DNA from: Sepiola atlantica
Lineage: Eukaryota > Mollusca > Cephalopoda > Sepiida > Sepiolidae
Length of the DNA stretch: 64,000 nt
NCBI GenBank assembly: GCA_963556195.1
Contig: OY744521.1
Location: forward strand, 126,372,959-126,436,958
Reading direction: 5' to 3'
The notes below the pieces were generated by a model. The model saw nothing but the letters and a program-made list of their open reading frames with translations. It had not been told where the DNA came from and did no database searches. Numbering within the stretch: position 1 is the first letter of the stretch; the number at the start of each line of letters is the position of its first letter. Below are positions 46,014 through 56,953 of this stretch, piece after piece. A program made the position numbers and the translations under genes.

Positions 46014-46080
46014 CTGGTCTAGCCGCACTGATGAGCTGTGAAACAGCGAAACAGTCTGTATGTGCATAACTATATAAAGC
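46010..46080 (+). repeat. Short repeat family B copy 1
   Basis: AACTGGTCTAGCCGCACTGA, TGAGCTGTGAAACAGCGAAAC, AGTCTGTATGTG. Nearly identical to 46,264-46,325. It has the same (A)CTGATGA..GAAAC organisation as family A. Confidence 0.8.
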
Positions 46081-46263
46081 TCCCTCCGGGTAGAGCTTAT
46101 TTTTGTAAGGGTATCGTCAACTGCCATTAGCTTTAAGGCAATGCTCATTAGGTAAAACTAATTTCGAGCTCAGGCAATTGCAATGTTTACATTTCGTTAC
46201 ATTGAGATATTTCTTACATTCAGTCAGTGTCGCATGATGGTGTAGGAGTTAGCAGCTTGAGGC

Positions 46264-46322
46264 ACTAACTGGTCTAGCCGCACTGATGAGCTGTGAAACA
46301 GCGAAACAGTCTGTATGTGGAT

Positions 46323-46384
<62 letters not shown>
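46264..46384 (+). repeat. Short (TA)n-tailed repeat family B copy 2
   Basis: The family B block (46,264-46,325) runs directly into a TA array at 46,326-46,384. Confidence 0.8.
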
Positions 46385-46387
<3 letters not shown>

Positions 46388-46465
46388 GAATAAGAAAATG
46401 AAGGAACAGATGAAAGGTATGGATTGATTTTTCCTTTCGTCATTGGAATGCACCTCTCTCTCTCT

Positions 46466-46936
<471 letters not shown>

Positions 46937-47014
<78 letters not shown>
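46937..47014. repeat. (TA)n microsatellite, 78 bp
   Basis: Pure TA. Confidence 0.97.
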
Positions 47015-47018
<4 letters not shown>

Positions 47019-47331
47019 TTATAAATAATCAAATAAATAAATACATCAACACATAAATAAATATATCTGTTTCTTTTCTTACAATTTTTACTCATCCCAT
47101 CAACCAACAACTATTCTTTATTTTAGAATAATGGATAAAACCACCCTTTTTTAATATTCTTACGACTATTTGCTTTATGTCAACCATCCGTACACATCAT
47201 GACATAAATAATAATATTTCCCCTTTTCAATTTTAGTTTTCATACATAGGGTATAATTTTATGTGCGTGTTGAATGAGGAAGTCTTGAAATAAAGACAAA
47301 ATGATCTATCTTGTGTTTCCTTTTATCAATT

Positions 47332-47334
<3 letters not shown>
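47015..47334. other. AT-rich non-coding stretch
   Basis: Nothing was recognised beyond the duplicated flank of the TA array. Confidence 0.4.

Positions 47335-47396
<62 letters not shown>
47335..47396. repeat. (TA)n microsatellite, 62 bp
   Basis: Pure TA immediately upstream of family S copy 2. Confidence 0.96.
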
Positions 47397-47397
<1 letters not shown>

Positions 47398-47459
47398 TCT
47401 GAAGAAAATTGATACATAAAAAGTTATATCTTCTTATAACATTTTATGTGGATACATGA

Positions 47460-47511
<52 letters not shown>
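47397..47511 (+). repeat. SINE-like family S copy 2 with (TA)n tail
   Basis: AAAATTGATACATAAAAAGT, TATTTTATGTGGATACA-like body (47,397-47,463), then TA to 47,511. The tRNA-like head is missing. Confidence 0.65.
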
Positions 47512-47514
<3 letters not shown>

Positions 47515-48035
47515 TGGAGCTGTTTAGCTCGAAATTTCAAAAGGATTGTTCATTTAGTGATACAAGCATCACATTTGGCACAAATGTACATTGATATATG
47601 GCGAACAATTTCAGATATTGAGCCACTCAGAATTCCTCCTTAATGTCCGCCATATTGGAATTCAAAATGGCCGCCATTTGAAATTTACATTTGCGATTAT
47701 CTTTGGATCTAATGCTGCTATTGACTCGATTCTTGTGTCTAAATGTATGTTTTAGGGGGCAAGGAATATTATGGTAACAATCTGCATCGCATATTTTGTA
47801 CTAATGAGCCGCCATATTGGATTTCAAAATGACTGTTGTTTGAAACCTACATTTTCGATCTTTGGGTTTAATGCTGCTATTGACATGATTCTGGTGTCCG
47901 AATGTATGTTTTAGGAGGAAAGGAATTCGATGGTTTCAATCTGCATTGTATATCTTTATAAATTAGCCAACATATTTGATTTTAAAATGTCCGCCACTTG
48001 AATTCTATATGTGCGATTACCTCTGGGTCACATAT
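47512..48035 (+). repeat. 160-bp tandem satellite, about 2.4 units, with CCGCCATATTGGA
   Basis: Units start at 47,647, 47,809 and 47,967 (162 and 158 bp). Shared blocks are CCGCCATATTGGA, TTCAAAATG, TAATGCTGCTATTGAC, TGTATGTTTTAGG and CAATCTGCAT. The 135 bases before the first unit have GGCACAAATGTACATTGATA and are partly alignable. Confidence 0.85.
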
Positions 48036-48484
48036 GTCTATAGTACATGACAAATAAAAAATCCATTTTTCAAAATGACATACTTTATTACAGTACTCCA
48101 CTTAATTCATGAGAGATGAATATTCATCATTATGTATTTTTGACAAGACAACATTTTACTCAAAGTCTGTGAAGTAAAAATTGTTTTGACAAGTTTGCGT
48201 TATTGATTAGATTCTGTGTTGTTCTAGGTTTGATATGGCACCTTTCATAAGAGATTTGGTTGATTAGTCTTCTCCATTCCTTCAATAAATATCACAAAAT
48301 GATAAATTCGGGGTTACATCTGAATATCCACAGAAATAGTGTGAACATTTACACAAAACAACGTAAACTTCTAAAAACTAGCTTTCCCTGTATAACTCTA
48401 ATTAAAAATATCAATTTACTTCAACTACTAATTTTGAGTTTTATACTTTTGATACATGTCTTAAGTCATTAAATATCTGTGAAG
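48036..48484. other. Non-coding stretch
   Basis: No gene was recognised. AGTCTGTGAAGT at 48,168 resembles the sequence just 3' of the protein remnant that follows. Confidence 0.4.
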
Positions 48485-49325
48485 TCAGATCTTGTAGTAG
48501 TAGCTTGCTGAGCACTGCCTCTCCATCAGTAATGACGAGTGCTTGTCCTCCTGGTCAAACCATTCCCAGAGAGCTGTTGATAGAAACTTAAACAGCTCGG
48601 TTTTGTTGCTGTTCACTCGTAGGACGTGCTGCCAGTTTCCTGATATGGATGAGGCGGCCACTACTCGTCTCCACACGCCTTGTCCCCGCTTTGCACTTGC
48701 ACTACCTTTAAGTGAATCAGCAAGGTAAGTATCCCAGATCAGATCCAGGCGTGACACTGTTTGCAGGTTAATAGATATATATGGAATGAAGATCTGCTGT
48801 GCGTACTCTGCGTTTTTATAACTGTGAAATGACCTTCGCTGAATTTTCTGACTACGTTGGGGTGTTTGATAGTTAACTCGGCCATGTATTTCAGGTGCAC
48901 TGTTATCCACTTAGCATAGCGGGTATGATCTAGTGCGTGGAACCTGGAGACCAGTTCTGTCAGAGCATCTAGGTAAAGCATAAACGATCCCCGCCTGAGA
49001 GAACGCACATATACTTGAACTAAAAATTCTAGTTCCAATACAGTTGCCAAGTAACGAAACTGGAGGATGGTGTCTCGTCTCTGGCGACACCAGTATTTAA
49101 ACGCAGGAAAGTCCTCTGCATCTCTGGTTTCTCCCAAACAGAAGCGGTTGTAGGGTTAGGGTTGCAGGATGTACAGTGCTGCTGCAGTCACTTGATGCGC
49201 TCTTTTAGTGCGCAAGACATGGAATGCTTGCAAGAATGAGTCTGCTGTCCCTGCTGTCGCAATATCAGCTTGCACCAGTGCTTGCACCCAACCATTTCCT
49301 TTCAGCCAGTCCCCAAGTGTCTTCA
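48485..49325 (-). pseudogene. Broken copy of a multicopy invertebrate protein of unknown function
   Basis: The minus strand encodes, from 49,320: a GWVQALVQADIATAGTADSF segment, then AHQVTAAALYILQ, a stop, WCRQRRDTILQFRYLATVLE, RSLRRGSFMLYLDALTELVS and FHALDHTRYAKWITVHLKYM, then KHPNVVRKFSEGHFTVIKTQ. A frame change follows near 48,800, and the second part has LDLIWDTYLADSLKGSASAK and WRRVVAASSISGNWQHVLR, ending NKTELFKFLSTALW. I recognise both parts as segments of one large, uncharacterised protein family that is very common in cnidarian and mollusc genomes. Family members have an intervening segment that is missing here, so this copy has an internal deletion as well as a stop. The 5' end is cut by a (TA)n array. 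Function is unknown; its multicopy distribution suggests a mobile element. Confidence 0.7.
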
Positions 49326-49326
49326 G

Positions 49327-49329
<3 letters not shown>

Positions 49330-49398
<69 letters not shown>
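49330..49398. repeat. (TA)n microsatellite, 69 bp
   Basis: Pure TA, followed by CTAG and a CCCGCCCTCCGGACGG block. Confidence 0.97.
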
Positions 49399-49399
<1 letters not shown>

Positions 49400-49899
49400 T
49401 AGCAAATTCTACCCGCCCTCCGGACGGCAATTACTGACGCTATAGTTTCTTTTTTATAGAAAACAAAGAAATAATTTTCATTTGACATTTTTGTAGTTTA
49501 GAGAAAGTTTTAAAAAACGATGATTGTCGTAGTGTTATTTGATATATTCCAATATGGGGGAATATACTTTGCATGGACATCGTCAAATTTTGTTTTTTAG
49601 GAAGAAACAACAAAAAGATCACTTGATATGGTATTTAAGAAATTCAACGTCGATAAATTTATTTTGTTTCAATATAAAACTTTAAATGAATTCCCCATTA
49701 AAACTGGTTATATAATAAAATAACATACCGGTGGAACGTCGATTAGTCAAATATTCCATGTTTATATTACTGAGTAATTCGAAATGAGAACTTTGTACTT
49801 TTCACTTTTATTATAAAAGAAACATATGTAAAGAATATTAAAGAAAAAATATTTTTTTTGGTAATTTAGATTAGAGGAGGTTTATTTATTTTCTATGAC

Positions 49900-49901
<2 letters not shown>
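49399..49901. other. AT-rich non-coding stretch
   Basis: Apart from the GC-rich block at its start nothing was recognised. Confidence 0.45.

Positions 49902-49968
<67 letters not shown>
49902..49968. repeat. (ATC)n microsatellite
   Basis: About 22 uninterrupted ATC units. Confidence 0.97.
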
Positions 49969-49984
49969 CTACCAACATGTTAAC

Positions 49985-50060
49985 TCCTTGGCCTTTTGGC
50001 TAGGAGCAAAATGTAGTATCTGAACTGAATCTGCACTTAGTTTTTATGATCACTGTCAGT
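49985..50060 (+). pseudogene. U2 snRNA-derived fragment 1
   Basis: CTCCTTGGCCTTTTGGCTAG then GAGCAAAATGTAGTATCTG aligns with the 5' end of U2 snRNA (family CTTCTCGGCCTTTTGGCTAA, GATCAAAGTGTAGTATCTG). The branch-point-pairing GTAGTA is intact at 50,014-50,019. Similarity fades downstream. It is a retropseudogene or the head of a U2-derived repeat. Confidence 0.85.
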
Positions 50061-50339
50061 GAAAGAGAAATCCTTCTAGACCGAGGCAATTGAAATATTT
50101 GTTCCAATTCAGGGTTCCCATTTTGGAGGAGCTGGATTCTCCCCGCGTTAAATATTGACATTGTGCCTAACTCTGCTCTCGTGGGAGGAAGTAAATAGGA
50201 ATAGGAACAGTAGCAACAACAAAAACCACAATAACAACAGCAACAACTTTATTGAAAAAATAATAAACGCATGTATTTAATTATCAACAGATTAGAAAAT
50301 ATGAATTCATTAGAAACTTAAAATAAATATGCAAATGAG

Positions 50340-51105
50340 AGGCTGGGAGGATGGTATCATGGTGAACGAACTACATACACTGCCCCCCCCCCCAGGACGG
50401 GTTAATGCCTGGGAGGATGATATCATGACAACAGAATAGATAGTACACTAACCCCCCACCCCCACCCACACACACAAAACTGGTAATCCTGAGGAAATGG
50501 TATCGTGAGGAACGAATGTATACTGTACGACCTTGCCCCCCCCCGAAGACGAGGTAATGCCTGGGAAAAATGTATCATGACGAATGAAAATATACTACAG
50601 AGAATTAAATAAGCATAAACCGTTTTAATGTCAATATAGTAAGAATATGTGGAAAAAACTTTTGCATTTATTTATTTAGATAACATTAAAAACCATGGCA
50701 AGTTTCATTGTCCACGTGAAACGCCTAAATGAAAATTAGCTGGAAAAATATAGTCGCCATCTTTATAAACAAAAATGAATATGCTGGCTAAATGAAAACG
50801 ATAACTTTCATAATGTTCTAGCTAAAAAAGACATGTTTATTATAAACTTGAGTTATCGTTCTTCCTTAGCTAGTATTATGGTGACCGAACATATACTACA
50901 CTACCCCCCCCCCCCTGACAGACGATAATATCATGATGAATGAACACGATTTCCCTCCACCCAAAAAGGAGAAAGTCATTCTTGCGTGGACGGTCTTATG
51001 AGAACAGAATCGATATTACACTACCCCCACCCCTTTAAAAGATATTCTGACTATGACAACAGAACCGATACTACACTACACCGCCCATTAAAAAATATTC
51101 CAATT
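50340..51105. repeat. Degenerate poly-C minisatellite
   Basis: About seven to eight irregular units of 70-120 bp combine TGCCTGGGAGGATG-TATCATG, an ACGAA/ACAGAA segment, TACACTAC and a run of 6-13 C. The best units are at 50,340, 50,408, 50,489, 50,559, 50,872, 50,991 and 51,040. The array lies between the two U2-derived fragments and is interrupted by unrelated sequence at 50,600-50,870. Confidence 0.75.
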
Positions 51106-51159
51106 TAATCATTTTTTTTTCATTTAAAAATGCCTAGTCACAAAAAAATATTTTTTATG

Positions 51160-51225
51160 GTTCCGTGGCCTTTTGGCTAAGATTAAAGTGTAGTATCTGT
51201 TCGACATATCAGCGATATTCGACAC
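51160..51225 (+). pseudogene. U2 snRNA-derived fragment 2
   Basis: GTTCCGTGGCCTTTTGGCTA, AGATTAAAGTGTAGTATCTG, TTC matches U2 positions of about 5 to 45 with few differences. GTAGTA (51,190-51,195) is intact, then ATATCAGCGATATTC resembles the next stem. The rest of U2 is missing. Confidence 0.9.
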
Positions 51226-52216
51226 TTTACTTTAGTAAAGTGCCGGAAGTAAAAATTAAATTCTAAATAAGTTTTTAAACGCTATCATTTTTTAAATAAA
51301 ATCTCTCTATCTTATTTTATTTATCATTATAATAATAGTACTATCGATAAAACGATTGCGTATGTAGATGAAAATTTGACAATACAAAGTGGAAAGGTAT
51401 ATTACAGAATATTAATTTATTAAAAATTTTTAAAATAAATAAGTATGTAAAACAGCAAAAATCGAGATTTGTTTGAGTTAGTAGGAGATGACTATATATT
51501 CGGTATTTCAATATATTCTTATATGATTAGAATTAAATAATCCTAGCATGTTTTCATGTTACTGTATCTAGGATAGATGGGAAACATTTTCGCATTTGTT
51601 TATTTAGATATACATGCGCGTGTGTCTCTGTGTGTGTTTGCTTATGTGTGCGTGCTGATATATGTGTTTGTCTATTTGCGAGTGTCGTGTTTGTGTGATA
51701 AGATACGCATGTCCTGACACTGACTGATACGAAGAGAAAATATTTTTGGAATCTTTGAGTTAGAATGTACACAAAATTCCTTTCGCACTTAGTGAGTTTT
51801 ACTTATCAGCCGGAATTTCCAAAATGGTCAGTTCTAATTATCCATATGCGAGTACGAGATTGACTGAAAGGTTACCGGCGCACAGACTATGGAATCTCCG
51901 ATGTAAAAACGTCTGTATCCGCCCTGGCTTTTGCATCTCTGAAGAAGTTATAAATCATACCGAAACAGCCTATTAACTAAATTAAGCCTATTTTGCATAA
52001 CAAGGATATATGGGTCTAACTGAAATTAGTTTCGGTAGATTTTATCGTCCTTTAACCCCCTCGAGGTTTCCGGGAAATGAATGGGGAATTCTATTCACTA
52101 CTCAAAGCCATAAACCTCTTATTGACATTTATATTCTTATTCTTTTTAAATTTCTGTAATTTTCAAGTTATAAATAAAATAAATTAAAGTAAAAAGTATT
52201 TGATTTGTATCGATGC
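51226..52216. other. AT-rich non-coding stretch
   Basis: No gene was recognised; the minus-strand frame at 51,554-51,772 reads through a TG-rich low-complexity tract. Confidence 0.45.
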
Positions 52217-52608
52217 TGTAGCAAACGCTACTACCGACCAAGAGGATATTTATTGCAACTTCCTCTCTTTCTCTGTGTGATCAACCCCTCTTCGTTTCTG
52301 AGATAGAGAAGAGGGGGTTATCTCGTGAAAACACGTTGGCCGAAGATCCGGCCAATCAGGGACCAACAGTCCAGCTTGATCACGCGTGACTTGATCCTTA
52401 TAAAAAGGGACGCAACAAGTCACAACCCCTCTTTTCGCTCCTTTCCTCTTCCGATTTTCGGCCAGCAGGCACTGAGGAGATCGTCGTCCACGCCCCCACC
52501 CCGCTAGACCGAGGAGGTGGGGGAGGCATAAGTAAAGAAAATGTAACATCTTCCATTTCTCATCATTGAACAAAGAACTTTTCTCCATTACACATTACTA
52601 TTGCTACA
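52217..52608 (+). repeat. Candidate solo LTR, 392 bp
   Basis: Starts TGTAGCAA and ends TTGCTACA, a perfect 8-bp inverted terminus of TG...CA type, with TATAAAAA at 52,399 in the middle. The intact gypsy LTR also begins TGTAGCA. No matching target duplication flanks it and no AATAAA is seen. A hairpin (AACCCCTCTTC against GAAGAGGGGGTT, 52,283-52,320) lies in the first third. Could be coincidental. Confidence 0.35.
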
Positions 52609-53421
52609 CAAATCACTTTACATCAAACACGCTCGCATATACGCATTCACACAAACACGAACTTAAACAAACCGAACACTTCACTCGCGTAACAAACGCA
52701 ACTTTTCACTCCTTAAAAATAAACTCAAACATGCTATGTAACTGATAACTCTACAAAATGTCTCATCCAAATAAATTGTTTTGTTTAATATAAATGTTTT
52801 ACTCTAATTGTTGATTTTACAAAATACTATTCTTGTGGGTGTAGCTTTATTATTCCTTCGCTTTCTTTCCAATATCATTTCCGATATAATGATAATGTTT
52901 TTCTTTCATTCCCTTTTGTTTGTTCATTCTTTTAATTTTATCCACACGTGGTCGGGCCACCTCGAACAACGGGAATGACATGTCGCCATAAAAGCATCCC
53001 TATACCCTTTGTTCAGAACCTCCCGGCCACAATGTCAAGCGCGAACGAAGACCCCATGATAATGTTGTACACCCGTTGATTAAAATGAAATATAGATCTC
53101 AAAGTACCTTGGGTAATTTAGTTTCAGAATATATCTTGTTATGAGATTCTAATCTCCAACATTCTAGGAAGTGTTTCTGAACAAACAAAAACAAAAACAC
53201 AGACAGAAACTCCACATATATTTGTATATGTTGATTGTTCTATCTTCACAGATGACTCTGCCCATCAACAACTCTGTCGTCAGCTTCGCCAATTTTTCAC
53301 GCCAGCAACTGTTTGACATGGCTTGAAGCAAAGGTAATCTATGAAGTCAAGTGTTTTTACCGGGTATAACCGGTGGCTGTGGAAAATATTGTCCCTTTTT
53401 TGTTTCATTTTACTTCAGTTG
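52609..53421. other. Non-coding stretch
   Basis: No gene or known repeat was recognised. Confidence 0.45.
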
Positions 53422-53432
53422 AAGTTCTCAGA
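53422..53432. repeat. SINE target-site duplication (left)
   Basis: AAGTTCTCAGA, identical to 53,629-53,639. Confidence 0.85.
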
Positions 53433-53628
53433 TGGGGATGACACAGTGGCTTAGTTGGTATCGACGCGGACTGAGAACCAAGTCATTTCACTGAAAACGC
53501 TTCCATCAAACCCACATGACACTTGTGTCTAATCTCCTGGAGGGGGGATAAATAGTAATCACATTAATACTTGTCCACGGGTGACCTCGGCCTTGATAAA
53601 GTGGTGGTTTCTGTTTAATTAAAAAAAA
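53433..53628 (+). mobile_element. tRNA-derived SINE, 196 bp
   Basis: Begins with a tRNA-like head containing TGGCTTAGTTGG (53,447-53,458), a full polymerase III A box. The B box is degenerate. The body has ACACTTGTGTCTAATCTCCT and GGAGGGGGGATAAATA, resembling the ends of family R repeats at 36.2 and 41.5 kb, and a GACCTCGGCCTTGATAAAG segment. It ends in a 10-base poly(A). Identical 11-bp duplications flank it. Cephalopod tRNA SINEs are a known group; I cannot name this family. Confidence 0.88.
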
Positions 53629-53639
53629 AAGTTCTCAGA
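53629..53639. repeat. SINE target-site duplication (right)
   Basis: AAGTTCTCAGA following the poly(A) of the SINE. The sequence continues AATCAAGGGGCCCCTTCCTG, as at 63,050 where no SINE is present. Confidence 0.85.
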
Positions 53640-54736
53640 AATCAAGGGGCCCCTTCCTGGGTCTAACTGTTGTCGAAGAGGCTGTTCCCGAAATCACCGC
53701 ACTCCTACGTTATGTTTGATAGATCAGTGGTGTACCGTCGGTGGGGGTGGGGCTCATCAACTCGGTCTCTCTGTGAAATGAAGGGTCATTTAATGCAGAA
53801 CAGTAGAATAAAGAAATGAAGTACGTAACGACTTGGTCTGTGTGGTTTTCTTAAAAGAATAATTATTTTAAACAATTAAAGAGAATAAATTACACTTGTT
53901 TGGTTACAAGGCAAGTCAGCTAGATAATATTAAAGTTCACTCTGGGATTTTTTGGAGGTTGGATCGATGGACTTGGTAATTCTGGGCGATTTATTCCTCT
54001 GTCAGCGAAATGTTCTAAGCTTGGGCGAGGATACACGTAAACAGACAGACGTGATATCTTCGATGGATGGGGCAGAGACGAGTTCTTACGTCCGGTTCTC
54101 TCACTAACTAATTGTCTGTGTAACGTAACTAACTGGCTGTTCCTCGTCTAATCTACTCATCTACTCACCTCCCGTATCTCTTCGTATCTAATCTCTAACT
54201 CATTGCCGTAAGACGTTTTTGTCTTCTCTTTTATTAGGAATGCACCGATCCCACGGGGAGGGCGGGGCGAATTTCCTGCCAGCGTCAAATGGGATTCATT
54301 CGACGAGAACAATAAGGCGTGCTCAGCCTATGGTTCTCGGTCAACTTGAATGAGGGATAAAGGTTACCCATAAACGAAAACAATAAAGTACAAAAATATG
54401 ATTTTACATTGATATTACATTTGAGGGGATAAGGTTCATTTTACTGTCACCTAATTCTCTCTCTATTCTATAACCGAAACAATAAGGTTTAATTTGGATA
54501 ATGCCATTTATTTTACTGTCACCTAATTCTTTCGAAACAATAAGACTTAAATTGAAATTGACACTTGAGCTGAGAATGGTTATGCTATTCTGAAAGAAAG
54601 CGAATTAGGTTACCGACTAATTCTCACTTTATTCATACTAGAAACACAATATGGCATTTGACTCTTGTAGGCTCACGGCTAATTCACACTAGCGCTGTAT
54701 TCTAGGCTCCGACTTTCGCAGGGCCACTCAATACTG
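53640..54736. other. Non-coding stretch
   Basis: Contains the host-repeat continuation after the SINE, and a 70-bp duplicated block (TTACTGTCACCTAATTCT at about 54,442 and 54,512). No gene was recognised. Confidence 0.45.
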
Positions 54737-54737
54737 T

Positions 54738-54822
<85 letters not shown>
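54737..54822. repeat. Compound (CA)n-(TA)n microsatellite
   Basis: CA to about 54,760, TA to 54,822. Confidence 0.96.
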
Positions 54823-54826
<4 letters not shown>

Positions 54827-55740
54827 GTATGTATTACAGAAGATCAGAACATCATCGGTATCGTCGGTTACAAATCCTAACGGCTTCTTTATCAGAACTC
54901 TCTTCAGCCTCTGTTTATGTGTTTTCCCGGAAGATGGCTGTTCACGCTTTTTGTTGTCTCACGATATTTCAATTTTCTTTTATTTTTCACTATTACCAGT
55001 TGGGTAATTCTACCTGAAAATTATGCCGGTATTTTAGTCATGGGCGAGAAAAAACAGTTTTTTCTTTTGTTCTTTGAAAAAATATGTCGATACAATACCA
55101 ATGTAATGTTAACCTCCGATCCCTGAGCAATAAAATTTGAAATCTAGATTTAAACATTTAGACAACATTTAAGAATAAGATTTAAAAACATAAAAAAGCC
55201 TGCCGAACGAAGAAAGAAGGGAAAGGGGAATATGAATCTATATGGGTTTCAAAGGCTAACAAAAATATATATTTAAATTAACCCTCGTGTTATGTAAAAC
55301 ATGAATTCAGTCAAATATAATGGTTGTCTCAGGGGGATAACTTTTTAATCGCGATAATATTCAAAGCTCGTTTAGTACTTTTATTAATTTTATATATTAC
55401 TAAGAAAATTAGGAAAATATAATTAATCATTATAATAAATTGAATTAAGTATTAATGATAAAATAAATTAATATAATAATATAATAATTACATTCTTTAA
55501 TTAATTTAATGGAGAATAAAATAAGACTCAAATATTATTGATTTATGAATCAAGTAAAAAAAAATAAATGAAGAACAAATTAAAAAATAATAATAAATAT
55601 ATTAATAAAGATGATGGTAATAAATATGATTATAATTAACTAACAAGTTAAAGAGGTAAATTTTGAAAATAAAAAGCTTTAAAAAAACTTTTTAAAAATA
55701 TAAAAAAAATTAAAATTAAAAATTAAAAATAACAATTTTT

Positions 55741-55744
<4 letters not shown>
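54823..55744. other. AT-rich low-complexity non-coding stretch
   Basis: A/T content rises steeply from 55,380 to 55,740. No gene was recognised. Confidence 0.5.

Positions 55745-55801
<57 letters not shown>
55745..55801. repeat. (TA)n microsatellite, 57 bp
   Basis: Pure TA followed by AACTTGATCTACCCGGCGTT, a GC-rich block of the kind found beside other TA arrays. Confidence 0.96.
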
Positions 55802-55803
<2 letters not shown>

Positions 55804-56866
55804 CTTGATCTACCCGGCGTTACCCGATTTAGGGTACAGTAATTTTAGTTTTTAAATTTTATTTGTTTGCACACTTTTAAACTTATATAGAAAAGAAATA
55901 AAATTTTAGTTGTAAGGTAAGCCACTCTTGTGATAATCGACAGTTTTAAATGCGAGTTATTCTCCTTTACGGTATTTAAGTTATGATTATGATTCAAGAC
56001 AGCGTTTACGAAAGATGTGTCACGTGACCTTTTTCGATAATAAAATGTGAAAGATTTAGATATTATCTATTTCTTTTAACTTAAAATTTCTTTTTTTTAA
56101 TACAAACGTTAACTGATTTATATTTTATGTGATTAGTTAAGAATGGTTTATATTATCAGATTGCAGTGTCATGTTAAAAAAGAAGAAATTGTTATCTTCG
56201 TTAAAAGAAATATGAAGAAAAATATTAAATCTATCGGAAGTCTAATAAAGCTTTTTTTTATTACTGACGTAAGCTAATTTTTACTTTTAGGTGATTAATT
56301 AAAATGTTTCATATTACCAGTCGTCTGAACCGGACTAAATAATGTTTAAATAAATTGTAGCGAAGTGCATTATTGTATTGCCAATAATATTGTATAACAA
56401 AAACATAAAAATTGGGAAGCCAAAATCAAAGTTTGATTTGTCAACCTGAATGCTATTTAGGTCCAAATTTTAAAAATCCGACAAAATAGCTGAATATGTT
56501 AGATAGATACATGTATATGTGTGCGTATATGTATGTGGGAACTATAGACAAAGGTATATCATGCACGTCCTGATTTGGTTTGATGTACCAATTGACCGTG
56601 TTGTCATGCGTTGTCAAGAGATAATAATTATCAGAATTCGACTTGCGGTGGAAAGGTTGAGGCCGTCGAGACGATCAAGTGCATAGCTAAAAACATTGGC
56701 CCGAATATTATCGATAGGGAGGTTGGAAGAAAGAGCGCGAGGTAGAGAGAGAGAGAGAGAGAGAGCGAAAGAGAGAGAGAGAGGTGAGGGGTGCATACTA
56801 CTAGGTAGACTTGCCGACATGATGACTCCATTGAAAGTCATTCTACTGATAAGAAAGTGCATTGAC
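55802..56866. other. AT-rich non-coding stretch
   Basis: Contains a (GA)n-rich tract at 56,730-56,785. No gene was recognised. Confidence 0.45.
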
Positions 56867-56952
<86 letters not shown>

Positions 56953-56953
56953 A
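56867..56953. repeat. (ATG)n microsatellite
   Basis: About 29 uninterrupted ATG units, producing artificial Met or Ile homopolymer frames on either strand. Confidence 0.97.

Noticed and set aside
52250..52588. 112-residue minus-strand frame
   Set aside because: Falls inside the candidate solo LTR; composition is promoter-like and no domain is visible.
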